Below are positions 35,659-43,428 of a stretch of 64,000 bases of DNA, one piece after another (the first letter of the stretch is position 1; every line of letters begins with the position of its first letter). Below the pieces are notes generated by a model. It did not search any database. It saw nothing but the letters and a program-made list of their open reading frames with translations, and was not told the origin of the DNA. Location: the NCBI RefSeq assembly GCF_000519265.1, contig NZ_KI912608.1, forward strand, positions 2,637,313 to 2,701,312, in the 5' to 3' direction. The stretch is from Desulfonatronum lacustre DSM 10312 (lineage in GTDB: Bacteria; Desulfobacterota; Desulfovibrionia; Desulfovibrionales; Desulfonatronaceae). Made by a program: the position numbers and the translations under genes.

Positions 35659-36942
35659 ATGTCCCCAGCAACCATCCTTTTCGGGTCTTTCGTGCTCCTG
35701 CTGCTCTTTGGTAGCCCCATTGCCGTGGCCCTGGGCGTATCCGCCATGCTCACCTTTCTCTATGTGGGCACGGATCTCTCCAGTATCGTCCAGATTGCCT
35801 TCAATTCCGTCAACTCCTTTCCGATCATGGCCCTGCCCGCCTTTGTCCTGGCCGGGGCGCTCATGGACTGCGCCGGGATTTCCAAACGGCTGGTGCATGT
35901 TGCCGAGACCATGGTGGGCAGGGTCCACGGGGGCCTGGCCATCACCACGACCCTGGCCTGTGTGTTCTTCGGGGCCATTTCCGGCTCCGGCCCGGCCACC
36001 ACCGCGGCCGTGGGCATGCTGATGATCCCGGCCATGATCAAGAAGGGCTACGACAAGGGCTATGCCGGCGCGGCCACGGCCACCGCCGGAGGCATCGGCA
36101 TCATTATCCCGCCAAGCATTCCCATGGTCATCTACGGCATCACGGCCCAGCAATCCATCACCAAGATGTTCATTGCCGGCGTCATCCCCGGCTTGCTGAT
36201 CGCCATGGGGTTGATCCTCGTCCATTACCTGCGCTGCCGGGGAACCGACTACAGCAGCGACATGGAAGCCTTTTCCCTGAGACGTTTCCTGCGAGCCGTC
36301 AAGGACGGTTTCTGGGCCATCCTCGCCCCGGTGGTCATTCTAGGCGGGATCTATTCCGGAATCTTCACACCCACCGAAGCAGCCATTGTGGCCATTTTCT
36401 ACACCTTGTTCGTCGGTATCTTCATCTACAAGGAGATTACCCTCGCGGGCCTGGAGAAATCTCTGACCACGACCTCCTGGCTGACCGGTCGGGTGCTGGT
36501 GATCATGTTCACGGCTTTCGCCTTCGGAAGAATTCTCGTGCAGTACCGGATTCCAGACATGATCGCCCAGGGAATGCTCAGCCTGACCTCGGACGTGCAC
36601 GTCATCTTCATTCTGGTCATTCTCTTTCTGCTGTTCATCGGCATGTTCATGGAAACCCTGGCCGTCATCCTGATCGTCACCCCGGTTCTGCTGCCGGTGA
36701 TGACCATTCTCGGAGTGGACCCCATCCACTTCGGCGTTATCCTGGTCTGTTGCTGCGGGGTGGGCTTTTCCACGCCACCCCTCGGGGAGAACATGTTTAT
36801 TGCCTCGGGGATCGCCAATATCTCCCTGGAGGAAATCTCCTGGAAGGCCCTGCCCTTTTGTGCCGTTACCGTCGGTGTCATCATCTTGATGGCCTTTTTC
36901 CCGCAAATCGTCCTCTGGCTGCCCACGGTCCTGGGGTACTGA
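35659..36942 (+). CDS. dctM: TRAP transporter large permease (DctM)
   Basis: 427 residues with about twelve membrane helices. Family motifs include FGAISGSGPATTAAVGMLMI, GIIIPPSIPMVIYG and, near the end, GVGFSTPPLGENMFI. AAAGGAG precedes ATG 35659. It is the transport channel, working with DctQ and the two DctP proteins. DctPQM systems import small carboxylates or sulfonates; HpsKLM for dihydroxypropanesulfonate is one described case. Confidence 0.94.
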   Translation: MSPATILFGSFVLLLLFGSPIAVALGVSAMLTFLYVGTDLSSIVQIAFNSVNSFPIMALPAFVLAGALMDCAGISKRLVHVAETMVGRVHGGLAITTTLACVFFGAISGSGPATTAAVGMLMIPAMIKKGYDKGYAGAATATAGGIGIIIPPSIPMVIYGITAQQSITKMFIAGVIPGLLIAMGLILVHYLRCRGTDYSSDMEAFSLRRFLRAVKDGFWAILAPVVILGGIYSGIFTPTEAAIVAIFYTLFVGIFIYKEITLAGLEKSLTTTSWLTGRVLVIMFTAFAFGRILVQYRIPDMIAQGMLSLTSDVHVIFILVILFLLFIGMFMETLAVILIVTPVLLPVMTILGVDPIHFGVILVCCCGVGFSTPPLGENMFIASGIANISLEEISWKALPFCAVTVGVIILMAFFPQIVLWLPTVLGY

Positions 36943-36979
36943 CCCCACTATCATAACCCAACCATCACTGGAGAATCTC

Positions 36980-37360
36980 ATGTCAAAAAACGTTATTCAC
37001 ACCACCAAGGCCCCAAAAGCCGTCGGCCCCTATTCCCAGGCCGTCGCATCCGGTCCGTTGCTGTTCACCTCAGGCCAGTTGCCCCTGGATCCGGAATCCG
37101 GAACCATGCCCCAGGGGGACATCCAAGTTCGGGCGGAACAGTGTCTGCGCAACCTGCAAAGCATTGCCGAAGCCGGTGGCACGAGCCTGGACCGGGCGGT
37201 CAAGGTCACGGTGTTCCTGACCAACATGGCCGATTTTCAGGCCGTGAACCAGGTTTATGCCCAGTTTTTCAAGGAACCGTTTCCGGCAAGAACGGCGCTG
37301 CAGGTGGCGGCTCTTCCATTGGGCGCGGACATTGAGATCGAGGCGGTTTTCGAGCGTTGA
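36980..37360 (+). CDS. ridA: RidA family enamine/imine deaminase
   Basis: 126 residues, full length for the YjgF/YER057c/UK114 family. It opens IHTTKAPKAVGPYSQAV, has FTSGQLPLDPESG, and retains the catalytic Arg in PARTALQVAALP and Glu in IEIEAVFER. RidA hydrolyses 2-aminoacrylate and similar imines to keto acids and ammonium. Its position just before a PLP-dependent lyase gene is telling, since such beta-eliminations release 2-aminoacrylate. It lies 37 bases after dctM. Confidence 0.93.
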   Translation: MSKNVIHTTKAPKAVGPYSQAVASGPLLFTSGQLPLDPESGTMPQGDIQVRAEQCLRNLQSIAEAGGTSLDRAVKVTVFLTNMADFQAVNQVYAQFFKEPFPARTALQVAALPLGADIEIEAVFER

Positions 37361-37538
37361 TGATCGAATCAGTGAAGCTTCCTGGTTTCATGAGCAAGAC
37401 GTCTGGAATCCTGCCCACGGAACACACGGAAAAACACGGAAAGGGTGAGGGGCAAGGGAGTCGCGTCCACAAATCCAGTGAAAGCTTTACAGTTGTGTAG
37501 AGTTTGTAGCCATCAAACAATTCAGGAGAGATAGAATC

Positions 37539-38546
37539 ATGAATTTTACCAAATTTCCCCGCCGTACCTACCTGCAAGGGGCTACGCCCATAGAACCCAT
37601 GGACAACCTGAGCAAGGCCCTGGGGAAGGGAGTCAATCTGTTCGTCAAGCGCGACGATCTGCTGCCGGGGGCCAGCGGGGGGAACAAGACCCGCAAGCTG
37701 GAATTCTGCCTGGCCGACGGCCTGGAACAGGGGGCGGACACGATCATCACCTGCGGCGCGGTCCAGTCCAACCACTGCCGCCTGACCGCTTCCTGGTGCT
37801 GCAAGGAGAATCTGGAGTGCCACCTGGTGCTGGAAGAGCGGGTCAAGGGCTCCTACAAGCCGGATGGCAGCGGCAACAACTTTTTGTTCGACCTGTTGAA
37901 CGTCAAAAGCATTGCCGTGGCTCCCGGCGGGTCGGACATGATGGCGGAAATGCGCAAAAAGGCGGAAGAACTGAAAGCCCAGGGCAAAAAGCCGTATATC
38001 GTCCCCGGGGGAGCGTCCAATGCCATCGGCGCTTTGGGGTACGTGGCCTGCGCGGAAGAAATCATGAATCAGTTGAATACGGAACACCTGAAGATCGACC
38101 ACATCGTCGTGCCCTCGGGCAGCGCCGGGACCCACGCCGGCATGGTGGTGGGCATGGTCGGCACCAACGCCAACATCCCGGTCAGCGGGGTCAATGTGTC
38201 CCGGCCCAAGGACGTCCAGGAAGGCATTGTGCACAAACTGGCGGAGGAAACGGCGCGGAAGCTGGAAATGAAGATGCCCATTACCAGAGAAACTGTCGTC
38301 TGCTACGACCAATATGTAGGCCCCGGCTACTCCCTGCCCACGGACTCCATGGTCGAGGCGGTCCGGCTGTTCGCCAAACATGAGGCCATTCTTCTGGATC
38401 CGGTCTATTCGGGCAAAGCGGCAGCCGGTCTGATCGATCTTGTCCGTTCGAACCAATTCGCCAAGGGCAGCAATGTGCTGTTCCTGCATACCGGAGGCTC
38501 TCCGGCGCTGTATGCCTATTTGCCGACGTTCAAGAAGGAAGGTTGA
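37539..38546 (+). CDS. PLP-dependent lyase, D-cysteine desulfhydrase / L-cysteate sulfo-lyase (CuyA) family
   Basis: 335 residues, fold-type II PLP enzyme. The PLP-binding Lys is Lys50 in [10 protein letters not shown] and the phosphate loop is [10 protein letters not shown]. The segment [20 protein letters not shown] and [20 protein letters not shown] look closer, from memory, to CuyA (L-cysteate sulfo-lyase) than to E. coli DcyD, which has ENYLTNGNRLLLDLF here. CuyA converts cysteate to pyruvate, ammonium and sulfite. RidA upstream and a racemase downstream fit a beta-eliminating amino-acid enzyme. D-cysteine desulfhydrase remains the main alternative. Confidence 0.72.
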   Translation: MNFTKFPRRTYLQGATPIEPMDNLSKALGKGVNLFVKRDDLLPGASGGNKTRKLEFCLADGLEQGADTIITCGAVQSNHCRLTASWCCKENLECHLVLEERVKGSYKPDGSGNNFLFDLLNVKSIAVAPGGSDMMAEMRKKAEELKAQGKKPYIVPGGASNAIGALGYVACAEEIMNQLNTEHLKIDHIVVPSGSAGTHAGMVVGMVGTNANIPVSGVNVSRPKDVQEGIVHKLAEETARKLEMKMPITRETVVCYDQYVGPGYSLPTDSMVEAVRLFAKHEAILLDPVYSGKAAAGLIDLVRSNQFAKGSNVLFLHTGGSPALYAYLPTFKKEG

Positions 38547-38690
38547 AAAGTAGGAACCAGTTGAGGATGGCCCAGGTTGCACTGGTGGAGATCCAGGCTA
38601 CTGTTCGAATACCAGCCAGCATCTTGCCGCTAACAACTTGAATGCAAAAACATTTCTTAATTGATGAAAAAGGACTCAAGGAGTCATAGC

Positions 38691-40550
38691 ATGCCTTTCG
38701 GTTACAATGGAAAAATACTCATCGTAGATCTGACCAATCAAACTTGGTCCGTGGATGAACACGACGAGGCTTGGTACCGGACCTACTGGGGCGGCGGGGC
38801 TCTCGCCTCCTGGTACATGCTCAAGCATATTCCACCCAAGGCCGACCCCCTGGATCCGGACAACGTCCTGGTCTTTGCCGCTTCCGTGCTTTGCGGATCT
38901 GGCCTTTCGGGCTTCAACCGCTACACCGTCTCGGCCATGAATCCCTTGACCAGCGGTTTTGGAGAATCCGAGGCATCGGGGTATTTCGGACCTGAGCTGA
39001 AGCATGCCGGTTTCGATGCCGTGGTCTTCACCGGCAAGGCCCCCAAGCCGGTCTATCTGTGGATCAACAAGGGCCAGGTTGAGTTGCGGGACGCCGGTGG
39101 AGTCTGGGGCCTGGAGAACGCGCCGGCCCTGGACGCCATTCGCGAGGAGTTGGGCGACAAGAAGGTTCGCATCGCGTCCATCGGGCCAGCCGGGGAAAAG
39201 ATGGTTCGCTTGGCCTGCGTGATCAACGAGTTGGCCCATGCCAACGGCCGCTGCGGCATGGGCGCGGTGATGGGCTCCAAGAACCTGAAGGCCGTGGTTG
39301 TTCGCGGGGATGTGGAAAGCATGACCCTGGCCGACCCGGATGCTCTCAAGGAGCTGAACAAATGGCACCGGGCGCGCATCGGCGAGCACATGCCCTCGGT
39401 GAACATGCGCAAGTTCGGCACGGTCCAGCATCTGATGGCCCAGCAGAATTCCGGCATCCTGCCCACCCGCAACTGGAAGGACTGCCAGTTCGAGGATGCG
39501 TCCAAGCTGGGCTGGGACGGCTACGAAAAGGTCCAGGACGGCACGCACACCTGCTACAAATGCTCCGTGGCCTGCAAGCGCAAGGTGAACAACACCTCGG
39601 AGAAGCGCTACGGAGGTCCGGAATATGAAACCTTGGCCGCTTTGGGCTCCATGTGCGGCGTGGGCGACCTGGACGCGGTCTGCAAGGGCCATGAGCGCTG
39701 CAACGCCCTGGGGCTGGACACCGTGGGCACCGGCGCGGTGGTGGCCATGGCCATGGAACTGGCGGAGAAGGGCATTCTTACCGCCGAAGATCTGGGCGGC
39801 AGAGCGATTACCTTTGGCGACGGCCCCGGCATGCTGGAGCTGGTGGAGAAGATCGCGGCCCGTGACGGCATTGGCGACACTTTGGCCGAAGGCGTCAAGC
39901 GCGCGGCCCAGCGCATCGGCAAGGGCGCGGAGGAATACGCCTTCCACGTCAAGGGCCAGGAACCGGCTTTTCACGACCCCCGGGGCAAGACCGGCGTGGG
40001 CCTGGGCTTTGCCCTGTCCCCCACGGGCGCGGACCATATTGAGGCTCCCCATGAAGTGCCCTTTCAGGGCGAGGGAGTGAAGCTGGTCAACCCACTGGGC
40101 ATTTTCGTCGCACCTCAGGCCCTGGACAACGGACCGGACAAGGTCCGCTACTTCATTGCCGGGGAAAAGACCTGGGCCATGAACAACACCCTGGGCCTGT
40201 GCAATTTTGTGGTCGCCCCCCTGTTTTCCATGACCTACGACAAGCTGACCCAAGCCGTGGAGGCCATCACCGGCTGGTCCACCAGCCTGCATGAACTGAT
40301 GCTGGTGGCTGAGCGCTCCATTGTCCTGGCCCGGATGTTCAATGTTCGCGAGGGCATGACCAGCAAGGACGACAAGCTCTTCCGCCGGATGTTCGAACCA
40401 CTGCCCGACGGCGTGCTTAAGGATCAGAGCATTGACCCGGACTCCTTCCAGCAAGCCGTGGATCTCTACTACGCCATGATGGGCTGGGACGCGAACGGCG
40501 TTCCGAGCAAGGGGACGCTGTACAGGCTGAGCCTGGATTGGCTGGTGTGA
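38691..40550 (+). CDS. aor: Aldehyde:ferredoxin oxidoreductase (AOR family, W/Mo enzyme)
   Basis: 619 residues. The four [4Fe-4S] ligands are Cys288, Cys291, Cys295 and Cys504; the first three coincide in number with those of Pyrococcus furiosus AOR (288, 291, 295, with 494 as the fourth). Metallopterin-binding motifs ANGRCGMGAVMGSKNLKAV and FHDPRGKTGVGLGFALSP are intact. ATG 38691 has AAGGAG 10 bases upstream. It oxidises an aldehyde to an acid while reducing ferredoxin, or the reverse. In the island it could handle the aldehyde made by the alcohol dehydrogenase. The ThiS/MoaD-like gene follows. Confidence 0.93.
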   Translation: MPFGYNGKILIVDLTNQTWSVDEHDEAWYRTYWGGGALASWYMLKHIPPKADPLDPDNVLVFAASVLCGSGLSGFNRYTVSAMNPLTSGFGESEASGYFGPELKHAGFDAVVFTGKAPKPVYLWINKGQVELRDAGGVWGLENAPALDAIREELGDKKVRIASIGPAGEKMVRLACVINELAHANGRCGMGAVMGSKNLKAVVVRGDVESMTLADPDALKELNKWHRARIGEHMPSVNMRKFGTVQHLMAQQNSGILPTRNWKDCQFEDASKLGWDGYEKVQDGTHTCYKCSVACKRKVNNTSEKRYGGPEYETLAALGSMCGVGDLDAVCKGHERCNALGLDTVGTGAVVAMAMELAEKGILTAEDLGGRAITFGDGPGMLELVEKIAARDGIGDTLAEGVKRAAQRIGKGAEEYAFHVKGQEPAFHDPRGKTGVGLGFALSPTGADHIEAPHEVPFQGEGVKLVNPLGIFVAPQALDNGPDKVRYFIAGEKTWAMNNTLGLCNFVVAPLFSMTYDKLTQAVEAITGWSTSLHELMLVAERSIVLARMFNVREGMTSKDDKLFRRMFEPLPDGVLKDQSIDPDSFQQAVDLYYAMMGWDANGVPSKGTLYRLSLDWLV

Positions 40551-40641
40551 GGGGGGGGAAGTTCAGAGAACAGAAGTCAGGAGTCAGGAGTGAGAAGGCG
40601 TGAGGGCGTATGGAGTACGCCCCCGCGAAGGAAAGGGGATG

Positions 40642-40914
40642 ATGGGCAATACTGGTCAAGGAGCAGGACGAGCCGGGGAGGCGGAAGCGACGGTCAAGGT
40701 ACGGCTGATGGCCATTTTGGCGGAGCATGCTCCGGCGAATCCGAAAGCGTTTCCGATTCCAGAGGGCTGCACCCTGGCGGAGCTGATTCAACTGTTGGGT
40801 CTGCGGGAGGATCAGGTGATGTTCGCCTTTGTGAACGGTCACATGGCGACATTGAAAACCAGAATCCCAGACAAAGCTTTGGTTTCACTTTGCCCTTACA
40901 TTTGCGGAGGATAA
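40642..40914 (+). CDS. ThiS/MoaD-like ubiquitin-fold protein
   Basis: 90 residues: a flexible Gly-rich N-terminus, then a beta-grasp domain (VKVRLMAILAEHAP, IPEGCTLAELIQLLGL, FAFVNGHMATL) ending in the Gly-Gly needed for activation as a thiocarboxylate. Such proteins carry sulfur for molybdopterin synthesis and are often encoded beside AOR genes. AGGAAAGGGG precedes two adjacent ATGs at 40639 and 40642; the second has better spacing. It probably helps supply the pterin cofactor of the preceding enzyme. Confidence 0.8.
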   Translation: MGNTGQGAGRAGEAEATVKVRLMAILAEHAPANPKAFPIPEGCTLAELIQLLGLREDQVMFAFVNGHMATLKTRIPDKALVSLCPYICGG

Positions 40915-41030
40915 CAAACCTTCAGAACGGACAGTTGAAGGATAAAAGAAGAGGAAGTAGGGTCGGAAAAATTATTGCTCTCCAGGAGACAACTTCAGAA
41001 CCAGCCGAGAAGGAACCGCGCCAAGGCACA

Positions 41031-41738
41031 ATGGAATCGGTAAAGCAGGAAAAAATCGTCGGCATCATCGGCGGCATGGGGCCAGGGGCCACCGTGGATT
41101 TGATGGCCCGGTTGATCCGCCTGACCCCGGCCCTGGACGACGCGGATCATGTCCGATGCATCGTGGACAACAATCCCAAGGTGCCCTCGCGGATCAAGGC
41201 CCTGATTGAGGGCGGGGGGGGCAGCCCGGTGCCGGAGCTCCAGGACATGGCCAGGCGGCTGGAGGCCTGGGGGGCGGATTTTCTGGCCATGCCCTGCAAC
41301 ACCGCCCATTACTACTTCCAGGATATCCAGGATGCCGTGACCATCCCGATGCTCAACCTGATCCAGATCACGGTGCGGGAAGTCTTGAAACAACAGCCTG
41401 GGATCGTCAAGGTAGGCATTCTGGGCTCCACGGCAATGCAGCTCACCGGCCTGTATCAACGGGCCTTCTCCGCGATCGGGGCAGAGGTGGTCTATCCCGA
41501 ACCTTCCGCCCAGGACAGGATCATGGCCGCCATCAAGGACATCAAGAAAGGTCGCATGGACCAGGCCGCCGCCGCGCTTGATGCAGCCGTCACCAGTCTG
41601 GAGTCGCAAGGGGCTCGGGCCGTGGTCGTCGCGTGCACGGAATTGAGTCTCTTGCCTTTTGCCTCATCCCTGCCACACTATGATGCCGCGGACATTCTTG
41701 CCCGCGAAATTATTCGCGTCTGCAAGTGGCAGGATTGA
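41031..41738 (+). CDS. Aspartate/glutamate racemase family protein
   Basis: 235 residues. The two catalytic cysteines are in AMPCNTAHYYF and VACTELSLL; the N-terminal IGGMGPGATVDLMARL is typical of aspartate racemases. It should epimerise an acidic amino acid without a cofactor. In this island, acting on aspartate-like cysteate to present the right enantiomer to the PLP lyase is an attractive but unproven idea. ATG 41031 follows AAGGCACA; the longer frame upstream has no family sequence. Confidence 0.85.
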   Translation: MESVKQEKIVGIIGGMGPGATVDLMARLIRLTPALDDADHVRCIVDNNPKVPSRIKALIEGGGGSPVPELQDMARRLEAWGADFLAMPCNTAHYYFQDIQDAVTIPMLNLIQITVREVLKQQPGIVKVGILGSTAMQLTGLYQRAFSAIGAEVVYPEPSAQDRIMAAIKDIKKGRMDQAAAALDAAVTSLESQGARAVVVACTELSLLPFASSLPHYDAADILAREIIRVCKWQD

Positions 41739-41740
41739 AG

Positions 41741-41761
41741 GGGCGGGCTTGAAACCCGCCC
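41741..41761. repeat. GGGCGGG palindromic repeat (related to the GTAGGGGC set)
   Basis: GGGCGGG and CCCGCCC arms around CTTGAAA, right after the racemase stop and before the aldehyde dehydrogenase. Base composition and position resemble the GTAGGGGC elements, but the flanking GTA/TAC are missing. Confidence 0.6.
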
Positions 41762-41808
41762 AAACTTGTCTTGCCACACGACTCACCCCAGCCAAGAGAG
41801 GAATCCTG

Positions 41809-43275
41809 ATGAGCCTTGCGAAAACGATACTGTCACGAGATGCCGCATGCCTTGTGGGTGGGCAATGGATCAGCGCCGATTCAGGCAAGACCCTGGACGT
41901 GCTCAATCCGGCCACGGGCGAAGTGTTGGGTACCGTGCCCAATTGCGGACGCGGCGAGACGGCGCGCGCCATTGACGCCGCGGCCCGGGCCTGGCCGGCC
42001 TGGCGGGCCCTGACCGCGCTGGAGCGAAGCGCAATACTCTTGCGTCTGCACGACCTGTTGCTGGCCGAGCGCGAGGAGCTGGCCCACCTGATGACCCTGG
42101 AACAGGGCAAACCGCTGGCCGAGGCCCGGGCCGAGATCGGCTTCGGGGCCAGCTTTCTGCGCTGGTTTGCCGAGGAAGGAAGGCGGGCCTATGGAAGCAT
42201 CATCCCCGCGCCCTGGCGGGACAAGCGCATCCTGGTCACCCGGGAGCCGGTGGGCGTGGTGGGGATCATCACCCCCTGGAACTTCCCCACGGCCATGATC
42301 TGCCGCAAGGCAGGTCCGGCCCTGGCCGTGGGCTGCCCGGTGGTCGTCAAACCGGCCAGCCAGACGCCCTTCTCGGCCCTGGCCCTGGCTGAGCTGGCCA
42401 GGCAGGCGGGCATTCCCGACGGCGTGTTCAATGTGCTGACCGGCTCATCCCGGGAAATCGGCGCGGAACTGACCGGAAGCCCGGTGGTCCGCAAGCTCAG
42501 CTTCACCGGCTCCACGAAAGTGGGCAAGGAGCTGCTGCAACAATGCGCCGCCACCGTGAAGAAGGTTTCCCTGGAACTGGGCGGCAACGCGCCGTTTCTG
42601 GTTTTCGATGACGCGGATCTGGACCTGGCCGTGGCCGGGGCGGTTAACAGCAAGTATCGCAATACGGGTCAGACCTGCGTCTGCACCAACCGGTTTCTGA
42701 TTCAGGACGGGGTTTACGGGGCCTTTCTGGAGAAATTCACGGCAGCGGTGGGCCAATTAAAGGTCGGTGACGGACTGGAAGAGGGCGTGAGCCAGGGGCC
42801 GCTGATCGACGACCAGGCCGTGCTGCACATGGAAGCCCAGATAGCGGATGCCCAGGGCAAAGGCGGGCGTATCATCACCGGAGGCCGACGGCATGCCCTT
42901 GGAGGCAATTTTTTCGAGCCCACGGTCATCGCGGATGCGACCAGCGAGATGATCATGAGCACGGAAGAGACCTTCGGCCCCGTGGCCCCGGTGTATCGCT
43001 TTCAAACCGAACAGGAGGCCGTCGCCCTGGCCAACGCCACGGAATTCGGCCTGGCCGGCTATGTCTACACCCGCGACCTGGGCCGGGCCTGGCGGGTTTC
43101 CGAGGCCCTGGAATACGGCCTCGTGGGGGTCAATGAAAGCCTGATGTCCACCTGCGAAGCGCCCTTTGGCGGGATCAAGGAAAGCGGCTTCGGCCGGGAA
43201 GGCTCCCACTACGGCCTCGATGACTACACCACGCTGAAATACATCTGCATGGCCGGGCTCGCCGAAAAGATCTGA
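41809..43275 (+). CDS. NAD(P)-dependent aldehyde dehydrogenase (succinate-semialdehyde / sulfolactaldehyde dehydrogenase type)
   Basis: 488 residues. The catalytic Cys290 is in NTGQTCVCTN and the general base Glu in LELGGNAPFL; the cofactor site shows IITPWNFPTAMICRK and SFTGSTKVGKEL. The sequence is of the GabD class, which includes the sulfolactaldehyde dehydrogenase SlaB. ATG 41809 has AGAGGA upstream. Last gene of the island, 70 bases after the racemase. It gives the island a second, NAD-linked way to oxidise an aldehyde besides AOR. Confidence 0.88.
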   Translation: MSLAKTILSRDAACLVGGQWISADSGKTLDVLNPATGEVLGTVPNCGRGETARAIDAAARAWPAWRALTALERSAILLRLHDLLLAEREELAHLMTLEQGKPLAEARAEIGFGASFLRWFAEEGRRAYGSIIPAPWRDKRILVTREPVGVVGIITPWNFPTAMICRKAGPALAVGCPVVVKPASQTPFSALALAELARQAGIPDGVFNVLTGSSREIGAELTGSPVVRKLSFTGSTKVGKELLQQCAATVKKVSLELGGNAPFLVFDDADLDLAVAGAVNSKYRNTGQTCVCTNRFLIQDGVYGAFLEKFTAAVGQLKVGDGLEEGVSQGPLIDDQAVLHMEAQIADAQGKGGRIITGGRRHALGGNFFEPTVIADATSEMIMSTEETFGPVAPVYRFQTEQEAVALANATEFGLAGYVYTRDLGRAWRVSEALEYGLVGVNESLMSTCEAPFGGIKESGFGREGSHYGLDDYTTLKYICMAGLAEKI

Positions 43276-43282
43276 AGATTGT

Positions 43283-43323
43283 CCGGAGTCAGGTGCAAAG
43301 AGATGGTTTGCATCTGACTCCGG
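43283..43323. terminator. Long hairpin between convergent aldehyde dehydrogenase and RND genes
   Basis: CCGGAGTCAGGTGCAAA (43283-43299) pairs along all 17 bases, with one G-T wobble, with TTTGCATCTGACTCCGG (43307-43323) around a 7-base loop. It lies 8 bases after the aldehyde dehydrogenase stop. There is no long T-run. Its symmetric placement between convergent genes suggests a bidirectional transcript end. Confidence 0.65.
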
Positions 43324-43428
43324 CACCTGAATACCCATCCTGCCTGGCCGCCCTACTCCTCCCTCATCCATCCGACACCTTTCTCCCGAAACGAACTCGA
43401 TTCTCTCAACGGGCATTCTCACCGCCCG

